Positions 18,968 to 29,458 are shown, counted from the stretch's first letter. The stretch is DNA of 64,000 nt from Flavobacterium sp. JAD_PAG50586_2 (GCA_023213215.1 CP096136.1:3038001-3102000); one strand, 5' to 3'. The notes: generated by a model not told the origin, from the sequence alone. Translations and numbers: made by a program.

Positions 18968-20746
18968 ATGGCTGTATTAAACAAAGAACAAGAAGCGTTT
19001 TTAAATGATTTTAACTGGCATAATTATTCAGAAGGAATTGACGCAGTAGACCAGAAAAATTTAGAAGAGTTTGAAAGTTTAGTAACTAAAACCTTTATTT
19101 CAACGGACCAAGAGGAAGTTGTAGAAGGAGTAGTTGTTAGAATTACAGACAGAGACGCAATTGTTGACATCAACGCGAAATCAGAAGGTGTAATTTCATT
19201 GAATGAATTCCGTTACAACCCAGGTTTAAAAGTGGGTGACAAAGTAGAAGTATTAATCGACGTTCGTGAGGACAAAACAGGTCAATTGGTATTATCTCAC
19301 AGAAAAGCAAGAACTATCAAATCATGGGATAGAGTTATTTCTGCAAATGAAACTGGAGAAATTGTTACCGGTTTTGTTAAATGTAGAACTAAAGGGGGTA
19401 TGATTGTAGATGTTTTCGGAATTGAAGCATTCTTACCAGGTTCACAAATTGATGTGAAACCAATCCGTGATTATGATGTATACGTGAACAAAATGATGGA
19501 GTTCAAAGTTGTGAAAATCAACCACGAATTCAAAAATGTTGTAGTATCGCACAAAGCGCTTATTGAAGCAGATATCGAAGTTCAGAAAAAAGAAATCATT
19601 GGTCAATTAGAAAAAGGACAAGTATTAGAAGGTATTGTTAAAAACATTACTTCTTATGGTGTGTTTATTGACTTAGGTGGTGTTGATGGATTAATCCACA
19701 TTACTGACCTTTCTTGGAGTAGAATTAACCACCCAAGTGAAGTTCTTGAATTAGACCAAAAATTAAACGTTGTAATCCTTGATTTCGATGATGAGAAAAC
19801 AAGAATTCAATTAGGATTGAAACAATTAAACGCTCACCCATGGGATGCCTTAAGTGCTGACCTTAAAGTTGGTGATAAAGTAAAAGGTAAAGTAGTTGTA
19901 ATCGCTGATTACGGTGCATTTATCGAAGTTGCTGAAGGTGTTGAAGGTTTAATCCACGTTTCTGAAATGTCATGGTCTACGCACTTGCGTTCGGCTCAGG
20001 ATTTCGTAAAAGTGGGTGATGTTGTTGAGGCAGTTATCTTGACTCTTGATAGAGATGACAGAAAAATGTCTTTAGGTATCAAACAATTATCTCAGGATCC
20101 TTGGACTGATATTACTTCTAAATACCCAGTAGGTTCTAAACATACAGGTATTGTTAGAAACTTTACAAACTTTGGTATTTTCGTAGAATTGGAAGAAGGA
20201 ATTGATGGATTAGTTTACATCTCTGACTTGTCCTGGACTAAGAAAATCAAGCACCCATCTGAATTTGTAAACGTTGGAGACAAATTAGATGTAGTAGTAT
20301 TAGAATTAGATGTTGATGGACGTAAATTATCTTTAGGCCACAAACAAACTACTGATAACCCATGGGACAAACATGAAGATGCTTACGCTGTTGGAACTAT
20401 CCACAACGGAACTATCGCTGAGATTGTTGACAAAGGAGCTACTGTAGATTTCGGAGATGATGTGGTTGCATTTATTCCAACCCGTCACTTAGAAAAAGAA
20501 GACGGTAAGAAATTGAAAAAAGGTGAAGTAGCTGACTTTAAAGTTATTGAATTCAACAAAGAATTCAAAAGAGTTGTAGCTTCTCACACGGCTATCTTTA
20601 GAGAAGAAGAAGAGAAAAATGTTAAAGCTGTTTCTGAATCAGTTGCTGCTTCTAACAATAATGCTCCTGCTCAAACTCTTGGAGATAACAATGATATCCT
20701 TGCCGGATTAAAAGCAAAAATGGAAAAAACAGAGAAAAAGAAATAA
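18968..20746 (+). CDS. rpsA: 30S ribosomal protein S1
   Basis: Ribosomal protein S1 of 592 aa, which binds mRNA and helps load it on the 30S subunit. Six S1 (OB-fold) repeats are visible, with motifs such as GVVVRITDRDAIVDINAKSEG, GIVKNITSYGVFIDLGGVDG, GKVVVIADYGAFIEVAEG and GIVRNFTNFGIFVELEEG. The C-terminus is a polar, Lys/Glu-rich tail. Codon choice is strongly biased, as expected for a highly expressed gene. It is monocistronic between a promoter at 18821 and a terminator at 20768. Confidence 0.97.
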   Translation: MAVLNKEQEAFLNDFNWHNYSEGIDAVDQKNLEEFESLVTKTFISTDQEEVVEGVVVRITDRDAIVDINAKSEGVISLNEFRYNPGLKVGDKVEVLIDVREDKTGQLVLSHRKARTIKSWDRVISANETGEIVTGFVKCRTKGGMIVDVFGIEAFLPGSQIDVKPIRDYDVYVNKMMEFKVVKINHEFKNVVVSHKALIEADIEVQKKEIIGQLEKGQVLEGIVKNITSYGVFIDLGGVDGLIHITDLSWSRINHPSEVLELDQKLNVVILDFDDEKTRIQLGLKQLNAHPWDALSADLKVGDKVKGKVVVIADYGAFIEVAEGVEGLIHVSEMSWSTHLRSAQDFVKVGDVVEAVILTLDRDDRKMSLGIKQLSQDPWTDITSKYPVGSKHTGIVRNFTNFGIFVELEEGIDGLVYISDLSWTKKIKHPSEFVNVGDKLDVVVLELDVDGRKLSLGHKQTTDNPWDKHEDAYAVGTIHNGTIAEIVDKGATVDFGDDVVAFIPTRHLEKEDGKKLKKGEVADFKVIEFNKEFKRVVASHTAIFREEEEKNVKAVSESVAASNNNAPAQTLGDNNDILAGLKAKMEKTEKKK

Positions 20747-20767
20747 TTCACTGTTTCCTATAAATAG

Positions 20768-20796
20768 AAAGCCCCGAGTAATCGGGGCTTTTTTTG
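20768..20796 (+). terminator. Rho-independent terminator after rpsA
   Basis: Stem aagccccga/tcggggctt with a short loop (gtaa) and seven T; a strong terminator. Confidence 0.95.
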
Positions 20797-20914
20797 TGAG
20801 TTGATTTTTATGCAATCAGTTCCAGAATGTTAATTAAATCCTAAAAGCAGTTTTTCCAAAAACCAATATAAAAGCGCTGGCGTAAATGACTTCATAACTT
20901 TAAAAAAATTAACC

Positions 20915-21481
20915 ATGAAGACTAGAAACATTTTAACCGCTGCATTTTTTGCATTAACCTTATTTGTAACTACTGCCACATTTGCTCAGAAAGAAAAAAC
21001 CGTGATGGTTGGCGGTGCTGCCATGTATACATCGAAAAACATCATTGAAAATGCTGTAAATTCTAAAGACCACACAACCTTGGTTGCGGCTGTAAAAGCT
21101 GCAGGCTTAGTGGAGACTCTACAAGGAAAAGGTCCTTTCACCGTTTTTGCTCCAACAAATGAAGCTTTCGACAAATTACCAAAAGGAACAGTAGAAACAT
21201 TATTGAAACCTGAAAACAAGAAAATGCTGCAAACAATCCTTACTTACCACGTAGCCGCCTGAAAATGGCAGGCAGCAGATATTGTTAAAGCTATAAATGA
21301 CGGTGGAGGTAAAGCTGAAATAAAAACGGTAAGTGGTGGAACCTTAACTGTCTGGATGAAAGGTTCATCAGTATATCTAACCGATGAGAATGGTAAAAGT
21401 GCCAAAGTTACCATTGCCGATGTAAATCAATCTAACGGTGTAATCCATGTTATAGATATCGTAGTGACTCCAAAATCATAA
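20915..21481 (+). pseudogene. Secreted fasciclin-domain protein interrupted by an in-frame TGA
   Basis: The intact frame would give 188 residues: a signal peptide (about 1-24, ending TFAQ), then one FAS1 domain with [15 protein letters not shown] and the H-box region LTYHVA. A TGA at 21260-21262 stops translation after HVAA, but the same frame continues to 21481 with the second half of the domain (AADIVKAINDGGGKAEI and VTIADVNQSNGVIHVIDIVV). The family normally reads HVVAGK at this point, so an insertion of three bases (cct) before gaaaa, or a substitution, would explain it. Unlike the other breaks in the window this is not a homopolymer slip. Confidence 0.85.
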
Positions 21482-21518
21482 TTTATACTTGTACTTCGAA
21501 ACTATTTAGTGTAAAAGA

Positions 21519-21554
21519 AAAGTCTCCATCTTTAGGTTATGGAGACTTTTTTAT
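21519..21554 (+). terminator. Rho-independent terminator after the fasciclin gene
   Basis: Stem aaagtctcc/ggagacttt followed by T; lies between convergent genes. Confidence 0.85.
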
Positions 21555-21571
21555 TTAAAATCGATTAGTTT

Positions 21572-22063
21572 TTATTTTTTTATTACGCTCAACTCTCCGG
21601 AACGGTCCATGTAAATTTCCTTAACATGGGTCATCTCATCAACGTTTAGATTTTTTCTAACGGTTTCCAGCAAATCATTTTCTGTAATATGCACGCGGCT
21701 TAAATTTTTAAAAACGGGTTTGTTATTTTGAAAAAGGATAATCGATTTCCCTTTTAGGATCCTCCCAATCCAACTACTTTTAAAAGTTAGCCATGCCACT
21801 AACCGGTGTAAAATCATTATAACGAACGCTGCCAGAAGTGTACCTAAGAAGGAATCATGACTTATTACAGCCTTACCTAAAATTGCCCCTAACATCAGAG
21901 CAGTCAGCGAGTCGAAAGCGGATTGCCTGCCAAGCATACGCAAACCACCAGTTCGGACATAGGCAAGTGCAATAAAAAACACAACGGCTGCGCGAACTGC
22001 CATTTGATGCGCTTCAACGTAATTTTCATCAAACCCAAGCAGGTGGTTTAAATATTCTTTCAT
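21572..22063 (-). CDS. DUF421/YetF-like membrane protein
   Basis: Protein of 163 aa with three membrane helices (about 25-45, 55-75, 80-100) and a small soluble C-terminal DUF421 domain. The motifs GRQSAFDSLTALMLGAILGKAV and LFQNNKPVFKNLSRVHIT are typical of the YetF family. Function is not known; Bacillus homologues are linked to sporulation or stress. Genes on both sides face other directions, so it is probably monocistronic. It converges with the fasciclin gene. Confidence 0.85.
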   Translation of the reverse strand: MKEYLNHLLGFDENYVEAHQMAVRAAVVFFIALAYVRTGGLRMLGRQSAFDSLTALMLGAILGKAVISHDSFLGTLLAAFVIMILHRLVAWLTFKSSWIGRILKGKSIILFQNNKPVFKNLSRVHITENDLLETVRKNLNVDEMTHVKEIYMDRSGELSVIKK

Positions 22064-22126
22064 GTAATTTTAATTATTATTTCTAAAGATAACAAAATTT
22101 CAACTTTAAGCTACGGCTTACAGTAT

Positions 22127-22199
22127 GTTTCAAAATTTTCATTTCAAAAAAAATGAAACAAAAAGTGTTTCAAAATTTTCATTTTGAAATATTTGAAAC
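22127..22199. repeat. Two copies of a gtttcaaaattttcattt hairpin repeat
   Basis: Direct repeats begin at 22127 and 22167 (40 bp apart). Each forms an inverted TGTTTCA...TGAAACA pair. Position is between the YetF-like gene's start and the 3' end of pheT, in the promoter region of the former. Confidence 0.7.
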
Positions 22200-22228
22200 A
22201 GCAAATTATTGCAGGAAATGAAGTCCGC

Positions 22229-22258
22229 AAAAAAGCCCCGATATTTCGAGGCTTTCCT
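22229..22258 (-). terminator. Terminator after pheT
   Basis: On the minus strand: stem agcctcga/tcggggct (one wobble pair) and a run of six T, directly after the pheT stop. Confidence 0.85.
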
Positions 22259-24682
22259 TTATTGTCTTAAGCTGGCACCAACTTCTGTTTCCAGGTTCTT
22301 TTGGAGCTTGCCCATGATTTTATCAATCTGTTCTTCAGTTAAGGTTTTTGTATTGTCCTGCAACGTGAAACTCACCGCATAGGATTTCTTGCCTTCGGGA
22401 AGGTTTTTACCTTCATAAACGTCGAATAGGTTTATATCTTTCAATAAGGACTTTTCAGTCTGGCGTGCGATGTTGTAGATAGTATCGAAAGCTACTGAAT
22501 TATCAACCAAAAGTGCTAAATCCCTTCTGACTTCAGGATATTTCGGAATATCGGTAAACTTGATTTTATTGTTGATTAATTTCAAGATCAGGTTCCAGTT
22601 AAAATCAGCAAATAAAACTTCCTGCTTGATGTCGAAATGTTTTAGTATGGATTTTTTTACGGTACCAAATTCCACCAAAGTATCAGTACCATAAGCAATC
22701 GCAATTCCTTCCGCAAATACATCAGAACTTACCGGTTTGTTTTGAAGTTTGGTAATTCCCAAACGAGCCAAAACCGAATCTACATAACCTTTAAACAAAA
22801 AGAAATCAGAGGGTTTCTGAACATTCGTCCAGTTTTCTGCCGAACGGTTTCCGGAAACGAATAAGGTCAAATGTTTAGGCTCATCATATCCTGAAAGCAA
22901 TTTATGATAGGTTTTTCCGAATTCGAATAATTTCAGATCGCCATTTCTTCGGTTGATATTATAGGAAACGGCTTCAAGTCCGGAAAACAACATCGACTGA
23001 CGCATCGCAGCCAAATCACTACTCAAGGGATTCAGCATCATCACATTGTAATCTTCCTTCAGCATATCCGAAAGTTTTACATATTCAGCGGTAGTCAGCG
23101 AATTGGCCATCATTTCATGGAAGCCAATCGAATTCAATTGAGTAGCTACAATGTTCTGTACTTTATAATCTTCTGTACGGCCCGAATTAGCAACCGTAGC
23201 GTTTAGTTTTTTGGTAAAATTAATATTGTTGTAACCGTAAACACGAAGGATTTCCTCTACGACATCAACTTCACGCTGCACATCTACACGATACGATGGA
23301 ATAATTAATCCCAAACCGGCATCGGAAACACTGTTTACCTTTATATCGAGCGACACCAATATTTTCTTGATGGTCTCCTTCGACAATTCCTGCCCAATCA
23401 ATTTGGCCGTTTTATCAAAATGAAGGAACACCGGAAAATCCTCAATTTTCTTTGGATATATATCTACAATGTCCGAAGTGATTTCGCCACCAGCCAATTC
23501 CTTAATCAAAAGAGCGGCGCGTTTCAATGCAAATTCAGTAATATTGATATCAATCCCTCTTTCAAAACGGAAAGAAGCATCGGTATTCAATGAATGTCTT
23601 TTAGCTGATTTCCTAATACTTATTGGATTAAAGTAGGCACTTTCCAAAAAGATAGAATTGGTCGTTTCTGTCACTCCCGAACTTTTTCCGCCAAATACAC
23701 CAGCCAGGCAAAGTGGTCCCTTTTCGTCGCAGATCATTAAATCCTCTTCGCTTAAACTTCTTTCAACATCGTCAAGCGTGACAAACTTAGTTCCTTCGGC
23801 AACCGTTTTTACAATAATTTTACCATTGATTTTCGAAGCGTCAAAGGCATGCAAAGGCTGTCCTAAATCGTGGAGTATATAATTAGTTACGTCAACAATA
23901 TTATTTTTTGGCGTAAGCCCAATAGCTTTCAGTCGGTTTTGCAGCCACGCCGGAGATTCCTTTACGGTAATTCCGGAAATAGTGACGCCACAATATCTCG
24001 GTGCCAGTTTGCTGTCCTTAACGTCAACATCAATCTTCAGCGTTCTTTTGTCGATACGAAACGTACTCACAGATGGCGTAATCAATTCGATATTACTGTT
24101 TTTCTGTAATAGGCTCGCACGCAAATCACGCGCTACTCCGTAATGAGACATGGCATCGGCACGGTTTGGCGTTAATCCGATTTCAAAAACTTCGTCATTT
24201 TCTACATTAAAGACTTTGGCAGCCGGAGTTCCGGGTTTTAGTTTATCATCCAGAACCATAATTCCGTCATGGCTTGTGCCTAGTCCTAATTCGTCTTCAG
24301 CGCAAATCATTCCGTGGCTTTCCTGACCTCGTATTTTACCTTTTTTGATTTCAAATTCAACGCCGTCTTTGTCGATTAATTTAGTTCCAATGGTCGCAAC
24401 AGGCACTTTTTGTCCTTTAGCAACATTACTCGCACCACAAACGATTTGCACTGGAGTCCCATCGCCAAGGTCAACGGTAGTAATGCTTAATCGGTCAGCA
24501 TCAGGATGTTTTTCACAAGTCAGTATATGCCCAACCACAACACCTTCCAAACCGCCTTTAACCGATTGGTATTTTTCAACTACTTCCACTTCCAAACCTA
24601 AGTCGGTCAGGATAGCCGCAGTGTCTTCTGATTTTAAATCTATTTTAATGAATTGCTTTAACCAATTGTATGAAATCTTCAT
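22259..24682 (-). CDS. pheT: Phenylalanine--tRNA ligase subunit beta
   Basis: Beta subunit of the alpha2-beta2 phenylalanyl-tRNA synthetase, 807 aa, normal full length. Domains in order: N-terminal B1 and tRNA-binding OB fold (about 40-155; ILTCEKHPDADRLSITTVDLG), B3/B4 editing domain (about 210-390, with LHAFDASKI), B5 domain (about 400-475), core module and C-terminal FDX-ACB domain (YPEVRRDLALLVD). pheS is not adjacent. The start ATG at 24682 gives the standard MKISYNWLKQFI N-terminus. Monocistronic with its own terminator. Confidence 0.97.
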   Translation of the reverse strand: MKISYNWLKQFIKIDLKSEDTAAILTDLGLEVEVVEKYQSVKGGLEGVVVGHILTCEKHPDADRLSITTVDLGDGTPVQIVCGASNVAKGQKVPVATIGTKLIDKDGVEFEIKKGKIRGQESHGMICAEDELGLGTSHDGIMVLDDKLKPGTPAAKVFNVENDEVFEIGLTPNRADAMSHYGVARDLRASLLQKNSNIELITPSVSTFRIDKRTLKIDVDVKDSKLAPRYCGVTISGITVKESPAWLQNRLKAIGLTPKNNIVDVTNYILHDLGQPLHAFDASKINGKIIVKTVAEGTKFVTLDDVERSLSEEDLMICDEKGPLCLAGVFGGKSSGVTETTNSIFLESAYFNPISIRKSAKRHSLNTDASFRFERGIDINITEFALKRAALLIKELAGGEITSDIVDIYPKKIEDFPVFLHFDKTAKLIGQELSKETIKKILVSLDIKVNSVSDAGLGLIIPSYRVDVQREVDVVEEILRVYGYNNINFTKKLNATVANSGRTEDYKVQNIVATQLNSIGFHEMMANSLTTAEYVKLSDMLKEDYNVMMLNPLSSDLAAMRQSMLFSGLEAVSYNINRRNGDLKLFEFGKTYHKLLSGYDEPKHLTLFVSGNRSAENWTNVQKPSDFFLFKGYVDSVLARLGITKLQNKPVSSDVFAEGIAIAYGTDTLVEFGTVKKSILKHFDIKQEVLFADFNWNLILKLINNKIKFTDIPKYPEVRRDLALLVDNSVAFDTIYNIARQTEKSLLKDINLFDVYEGKNLPEGKKSYAVSFTLQDNTKTLTEEQIDKIMGKLQKNLETEVGASLRQ

Positions 24683-25108
24683 ATATACCTACTCTTTTTT
24701 AACGAGTGCAAATATAATCAATGCAGTTGGGTGGATGAAAGTTTTAAATGTTTTTTTGTCAGCAATTTTTGTGTGAAGCACATAATAAAACGATGTGACA
24801 TGAGATTGGATAAAAAACCTTGTTCAAAATGTTTGGATAAACGAAACGATTTAAAGTTTGAAATATTTGCATTTATAGGAAATAGAATATTAAAATAAAA
24901 TTTATATGCACTTAATCGATTTTAAAGCACATTTAAACCGCAATTTGCGACTTTTGATTTACATTCGCAATATAATTACAAGCCTATAATTTTTGCTTTT
25001 CGATTTGCCTAAATATAAAAGTGCAGATTGAAATAGTATCATTAAACGCGCGCTATTGTTTAAAAATATCCCCAGATTTAAATAAACATTAACCTTAATT
25101 TCAAGAAA
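24683..25108. other. 426-bp gene-free divergent region
   Basis: Very AT-rich region between pheT (minus) and the T9SS cargo gene (plus). I see no ORF, hairpin terminator or convincing TTG-N19-TAnnTTTG promoter. It presumably holds both promoters. Confidence 0.5.
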
Positions 25109-27640
25109 ATGCAATTAAATTACTTCAACACTCCTGCATCGCGGGAAGCGACGACCATTGTCGAAATGTTTCGAAATGCGAACATCTTGTCAACAAAACT
25201 AATCCTCAATTTGCTAATGCTATTGACAGTTTTTTCGTTAAGGGCTCAGTGTCCATCACCACCTGGAAATCCTTCTGTTTTTGGTAATAACCAGTGGAAT
25301 GCTTATGTTTATGATAATAATGACATTTCGCTTGTTACTGCAGTTTACTCGGGCTATTACGTTCAGTATACTTTAGGTTTTGATACTCTTGACAATTGGA
25401 ACCTAGATTCATCCCCGTCAAATGCTGAAGGATGGTCGGGATGCTCAGTGGATAATGATGCCTTTACCTATGTTTATAAAAGAAAAGGATTTCCGTGTGG
25501 GAATTATACAGTTGCAATGACAAACTGGGATGATGTAGCAGAAGTTTACGTTGATGGTGTAGCACTATGGTCTTGTTCAAGTCCGAGTAGTTTGGGAATT
25601 TGCAATGGTTATGTTGGCGATATTTTGCTTAATGAAAATTCCGAAATTGAAGTCCGTGTTCGTGAAGACGGCGGCGATTCATTTGCAAGCTTAAGTCTGG
25701 TTAACAATACACCTAGCATTGCGGGAATACTCACTGCTTCAGGAAATTCAACAATTTGTCCAGGGATTGCTCCGTCACCGATCACGTTGTCAGATTTTTC
25801 AGGAAGTATTGTCAAATGGCAATCAGCCGAAGATGCTTCGTTTACAACGGGAGTTGTGGATATTTTATCTACTTCGGCTATATTGACTTCTGTTGACATG
25901 GGTATACTAACTGTAACTCACTATTATCGTGCTGTAGTACAGGATGGAAGCTGCAACCCCGAATATACGAATCCACTTGAGGTCACTGTTGGCTTGCCTG
26001 TTACCTATGCTGCCGGAATGTGGAGTGAGACACCTACAGAGACAAACCCTATCATCATAGATGACAACATATTGCTTGTTGACGACCTTACTGTTTGTTC
26101 CTGTCAGGTTAAAAGCGGGAAAACCTTAACTATAGCTTCAGGGACCAACCTTACAGTTGTAAATTACATTACTGTAGAAACGGGTGCTGATTTGATAATA
26201 AATAATAATGGAAGCCTCCTTCAGACAGACGATTCAGCAATCAATTCGGGAAGCGTTAAAGTTAAGCGCGATACACAGCCTATGAAAGCCTATGATTATA
26301 CTTATTGGTCTTCACCTGTAGCCAATAACACTTTATTTCAATTGTCTCCATTAACTGCGGGCGATAAATATTACCGTTTCAATCCAATAATCAACAACTG
26401 GGTTTCTATAATAGGAGGTACAGAGGTTATGCAGCCAGGCTTGGGTTACATTGTGAGGGCTCCACAGGGCTGGACAGTGAATAATGCCAGTTCAGGTGTA
26501 TATAGTGGCGAATTTAATGGAATACCAACAAATGGAGTTGTTTCCACTACTATTCAAAAAGGTGCTGGAACGTATAATCTTATTGGGAATCCTTATCCCT
26601 CAGTTATTGATATTGATTTATTTCTTACCGATCCTGCAAATAGCGGTATTGTAAACGGTACGATTTATCTGTGGACGCACAACACGGCCATTAGCAGTAC
26701 AATACCGGGCAATGTAGTCTATAATTACACAGCCGATGATTATGCAAAGTACAACCTCACTGGTGGTATCAGAAGTGCTGCTGCTGCAATTACAGGCGGG
26801 ACAGTTCCTGATGGAAAAATTGCCATAGGACAAGGATTCTTTATTGAAGCGGCAACCGGACTTGCCGATGGCACCTACAGCGCAACTTTCAGGAACAGTA
26901 TGCGCGTAGATGGTAATGGACGCTTCTACCGTACAAGCCCAACGCTACCTACCAATACGAACACCTTGGAGAAAAACCGACTGTGGCTGAATATTTCCAA
27001 TACGAATGGTGCCTACAATCAGATATTAATCGGATATGTTGCAACCGCTACTAATGGTTTCGATCCTTTGTTTGACGGTAAGACTATGGTAGCCGGCAAT
27101 GTGCTGTCGATGTATTCCATTATTGGAACTGATAATTTTTCTATTCAGGGAAGGTCGCTTCCTTTTGAAATTAGTGATTCGGTAGTTGTAGGTTATAAAA
27201 CTACGATTGCCGGTAGCTTTACTGTAGCACTTGAAGATTTCGACGGACTATTCCAGGATCAGGATGTGTATCTTTTCGACAAATTACTCGGTATCTCACA
27301 AAACCTAAAGGAAGGTTCTTATGCATTCCTTTCAGAGGTTGGAACGTTTAATGACCGTTTTGAAGTCCGATTTACGAACTCGACTTTGGGAATTGGCGAA
27401 GTAAACTTCGATGAAACTAATGTATCTATTTCAATCAAAGACAGGAAGGTTAGTGTACATTCTCCGTTATTAATTGAAGGCATGGAAATATTTGATTTAC
27501 TCGGAAGAAAAGTCTATAGTCAGGAAAATATCGGTGCTATGGAATTTACAACACCAGAATTTATGCTTTCACCTCAGGTACTAATCGCAAAAATAAAACT
27601 TATGGATTTTGAAATAACCCGAAAAATAATAATGAAATAG
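25109..27640 (+). CDS. Secreted protein with T9SS type A sorting domain
   Basis: Large cell-surface or secreted protein (843 aa). A signal peptide with hydrophobic core LILNLLMLLTVFSLRAQ ends near residue 47. If translation starts at Met20 (25166) the signal would have a more normal length, so that start is equally possible. A PA14-like/lectin-type front part (about 50-200), a middle beta-helix-like section (SGKTLTIASGTNLTVVNY) and a long extracellular region precede the C-terminal type A sorting domain, in which MEIFDLLGRKVYSQ is the hallmark. No catalytic motif was recognised. It is exported by the type IX system of which PorQ (14351) is part. Confidence 0.85.
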   Translation: MQLNYFNTPASREATTIVEMFRNANILSTKLILNLLMLLTVFSLRAQCPSPPGNPSVFGNNQWNAYVYDNNDISLVTAVYSGYYVQYTLGFDTLDNWNLDSSPSNAEGWSGCSVDNDAFTYVYKRKGFPCGNYTVAMTNWDDVAEVYVDGVALWSCSSPSSLGICNGYVGDILLNENSEIEVRVREDGGDSFASLSLVNNTPSIAGILTASGNSTICPGIAPSPITLSDFSGSIVKWQSAEDASFTTGVVDILSTSAILTSVDMGILTVTHYYRAVVQDGSCNPEYTNPLEVTVGLPVTYAAGMWSETPTETNPIIIDDNILLVDDLTVCSCQVKSGKTLTIASGTNLTVVNYITVETGADLIINNNGSLLQTDDSAINSGSVKVKRDTQPMKAYDYTYWSSPVANNTLFQLSPLTAGDKYYRFNPIINNWVSIIGGTEVMQPGLGYIVRAPQGWTVNNASSGVYSGEFNGIPTNGVVSTTIQKGAGTYNLIGNPYPSVIDIDLFLTDPANSGIVNGTIYLWTHNTAISSTIPGNVVYNYTADDYAKYNLTGGIRSAAAAITGGTVPDGKIAIGQGFFIEAATGLADGTYSATFRNSMRVDGNGRFYRTSPTLPTNTNTLEKNRLWLNISNTNGAYNQILIGYVATATNGFDPLFDGKTMVAGNVLSMYSIIGTDNFSIQGRSLPFEISDSVVVGYKTTIAGSFTVALEDFDGLFQDQDVYLFDKLLGISQNLKEGSYAFLSEVGTFNDRFEVRFTNSTLGIGEVNFDETNVSISIKDRKVSVHSPLLIEGMEIFDLLGRKVYSQENIGAMEFTTPEFMLSPQVLIAKIKLMDFEITRKIIMK

Positions 27641-27663
27641 ATATTTAGGTTAATTAAGGAGAA

Positions 27664-27696
27664 GATCGCCATCAGCAATGATTGGCGATTTTTTTT
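27664..27696 (+). terminator. Rho-independent terminator after the T9SS cargo gene
   Basis: Stem atcgcca/tggcgat with a T8 run. Confidence 0.88.
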
Positions 27697-27890
27697 GAAT
27701 GATTTTGATTTATCGACAGTATATTGAGATCCGTAAATTCCGTATTTATAGCCTTAAATAATTATCAATTCTGCAAATTAATTTTCTTAAAATTATTGAT
27801 ATGGCAATTTAGTGCTATCAGTTGGCTGATTTGTGCTATTCAAACAATAGTGATAAAACTAAATTTGAAAGAACAATCAAATCAAACATT

Positions 27891-29408
27891 ATGAGTAATA
27901 TAGCCAAAAGACCTGATTTTAAGGCAAAGTATGATAATTATATCAACGGGAAATTTGTACCACCAATAAAAGGGAACTATTTTGATGTCGTTTCTCCAAT
28001 AGACGGCAAAGTCTTTACACAAGCAGCACATTCCTCTAAGGAAGATTTAGAATTGGCTGTAGATGCAGCGCATGCCGCATTTGAAAGCTGGGGAAAAACA
28101 TCAGTAACGGAAAGAAGCATTTTACTGAACAAAATCGCTCAGGTCCTCGAAGACAATCTTTCTTATTTGGCAGCAGTAGAAGCAGTGGATAATGGTAAGC
28201 CAATTCGGGAAACTACCTACGCAGATATGCCATTGGCCATCGATCATTTCAGGTATTTTGCGGGTGTAATCCGTGCTGAGGAAAGCTCGATTACGGAATT
28301 GGATGCTAATACGGTCTCAATCGCACTAAGTGAACCATTAGGTGTTATTGCTCAAATCATTCCGTGGAATTTTCCAATATTAATGGCAGTTTGGAAGCTG
28401 GCTCCGGCATTGGCAGCAGGAAATACGGTAGTTCTAAAGCCTGCAGAAAGTACTCCAATTTCCATTATGGTTATGATGGAATTGATTGGCGATTTACTGC
28501 CTCCGGGAGTGGTGAATGTCGTTAACGGATTTGGTGCCGAATTGGGAAGAGCCTTGGTAACGAACAAAAAAGTTTCTAAAGCAGCATTCACCGGTTCTAC
28601 TACAACCGGGCGTTTGGTAATGCAGTATGCTACCGAAAATATCATTCCCGTAACCTTGGAACTAGGTGGAAAATCGCCAAATATCTTTATGAAATCGGTA
28701 GCGGATGCTGATGATGATTTCTTTGATAAAGCCATAGAAGGAGCCGTTTTATTTGCGTTAAATCAGGGTGAGATTTGTACCTGTCCGTCCCGACTTTTAG
28801 TGCATGAAGATATTTATGATAAGTTTATAGCGAAAGTTATCGAACGTACAGAAGCCATCGTCGCAGGAAATCCATTGGATATGACCACCATGATTGGAGC
28901 TCAGGCTTCCTTGGTGCAGAAGGAAAAAATTATGGCGTACATTAAGTTAGGCAAAGAAGAAGGAGCAGAAGTATTAACTGGTGGAGATGAAAATGCTTTT
29001 GAAGGCGATCATGCCGGTGGATATTATATCAAACCAACCATTTTTAAAGGAAATAATAAGATGCGGATTTTTCAGGAAGAGATTTTCGGACCGGTATTGG
29101 CCGTTACGACTTTCAAGACTACAGAGGAAGCCATCGCCATCGCCAATGATACGATTTACGGATTAGGAGCCGGAGTGTGGACGCGTGATGCACATGAAAT
29201 TTACCAGGTTCCGAGAGCCATTCAGGCGGGTAGGGTTTGGGTCAATCAATACCATTCGTATCCGGCTGGAGCACCATTTGGAGGTTATAAGCAATCGGGA
29301 ATTGGACGTGAAAATCACAGGATGATGTTAGGGCATTACCGACAGACCAAAAATATGCTGATTTCATACGATAAAAAGAAACTAGGTTTTTCTAGGATTA
29401 GTTGTTAG
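27891..29408 (+). CDS. Aldehyde dehydrogenase (acetaldehyde dehydrogenase-like)
   Basis: NAD(P)-dependent aldehyde dehydrogenase of 505 aa. I chose ATG 27891 ([10 protein letters not shown]) over an in-frame 27822 start because the family begins there. Seen: cofactor-binding [23 protein letters not shown], general base Glu257 in [10 protein letters not shown], and the nucleophile Cys296 in [11 protein letters not shown]. The NQGExCTCPSR form and a DUF779 neighbour are typical of the ExaC/AldB acetaldehyde or chloroacetaldehyde dehydrogenase group. In related genomes an AraC-type regulator commonly sits nearby; here it is about 5.5 kb away (34895). Confidence 0.93.
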   Translation: MSNIAKRPDFKAKYDNYINGKFVPPIKGNYFDVVSPIDGKVFTQAAHSSKEDLELAVDAAHAAFESWGKTSVTERSILLNKIAQVLEDNLSYLAAVEAVDNGKPIRETTYADMPLAIDHFRYFAGVIRAEESSITELDANTVSIALSEPLGVIAQIIPWNFPILMAVWKLAPALAAGNTVVLKPAESTPISIMVMMELIGDLLPPGVVNVVNGFGAELGRALVTNKKVSKAAFTGSTTTGRLVMQYATENIIPVTLELGGKSPNIFMKSVADADDDFFDKAIEGAVLFALNQGEICTCPSRLLVHEDIYDKFIAKVIERTEAIVAGNPLDMTTMIGAQASLVQKEKIMAYIKLGKEEGAEVLTGGDENAFEGDHAGGYYIKPTIFKGNNKMRIFQEEIFGPVLAVTTFKTTEEAIAIANDTIYGLGAGVWTRDAHEIYQVPRAIQAGRVWVNQYHSYPAGAPFGGYKQSGIGRENHRMMLGHYRQTKNMLISYDKKKLGFSRISC

Positions 29409-29411
29409 GTT

Positions 29412-29445
29412 AAAGGGCAGTACTTCACAGTATTGCCTTTTTTTA
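29412..29445 (+). terminator. Hairpin terminator or attenuator between ALDH and DUF779 genes
   Basis: Stem gggcagtact/agtattgcc(t) with a tcac loop and seven T. It separates two genes that normally act together and may set their expression ratio. Confidence 0.8.
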
Positions 29446-29458
29446 AAAGATATAAATC

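Noticed and set aside
20915-21262. TGA read as tryptophan or selenocysteine in the fasciclin gene
   Set aside because: Other genes here use TGA as stop and TGG for Trp; no SECIS-like hairpin follows; a nonsense lesion is simpler.
24345-24776. 143-aa plus-strand frame over the pheT start
   Set aside because: Overlaps the well-conserved PheT N-terminus; Ser/Thr-rich and without recognisable motif.
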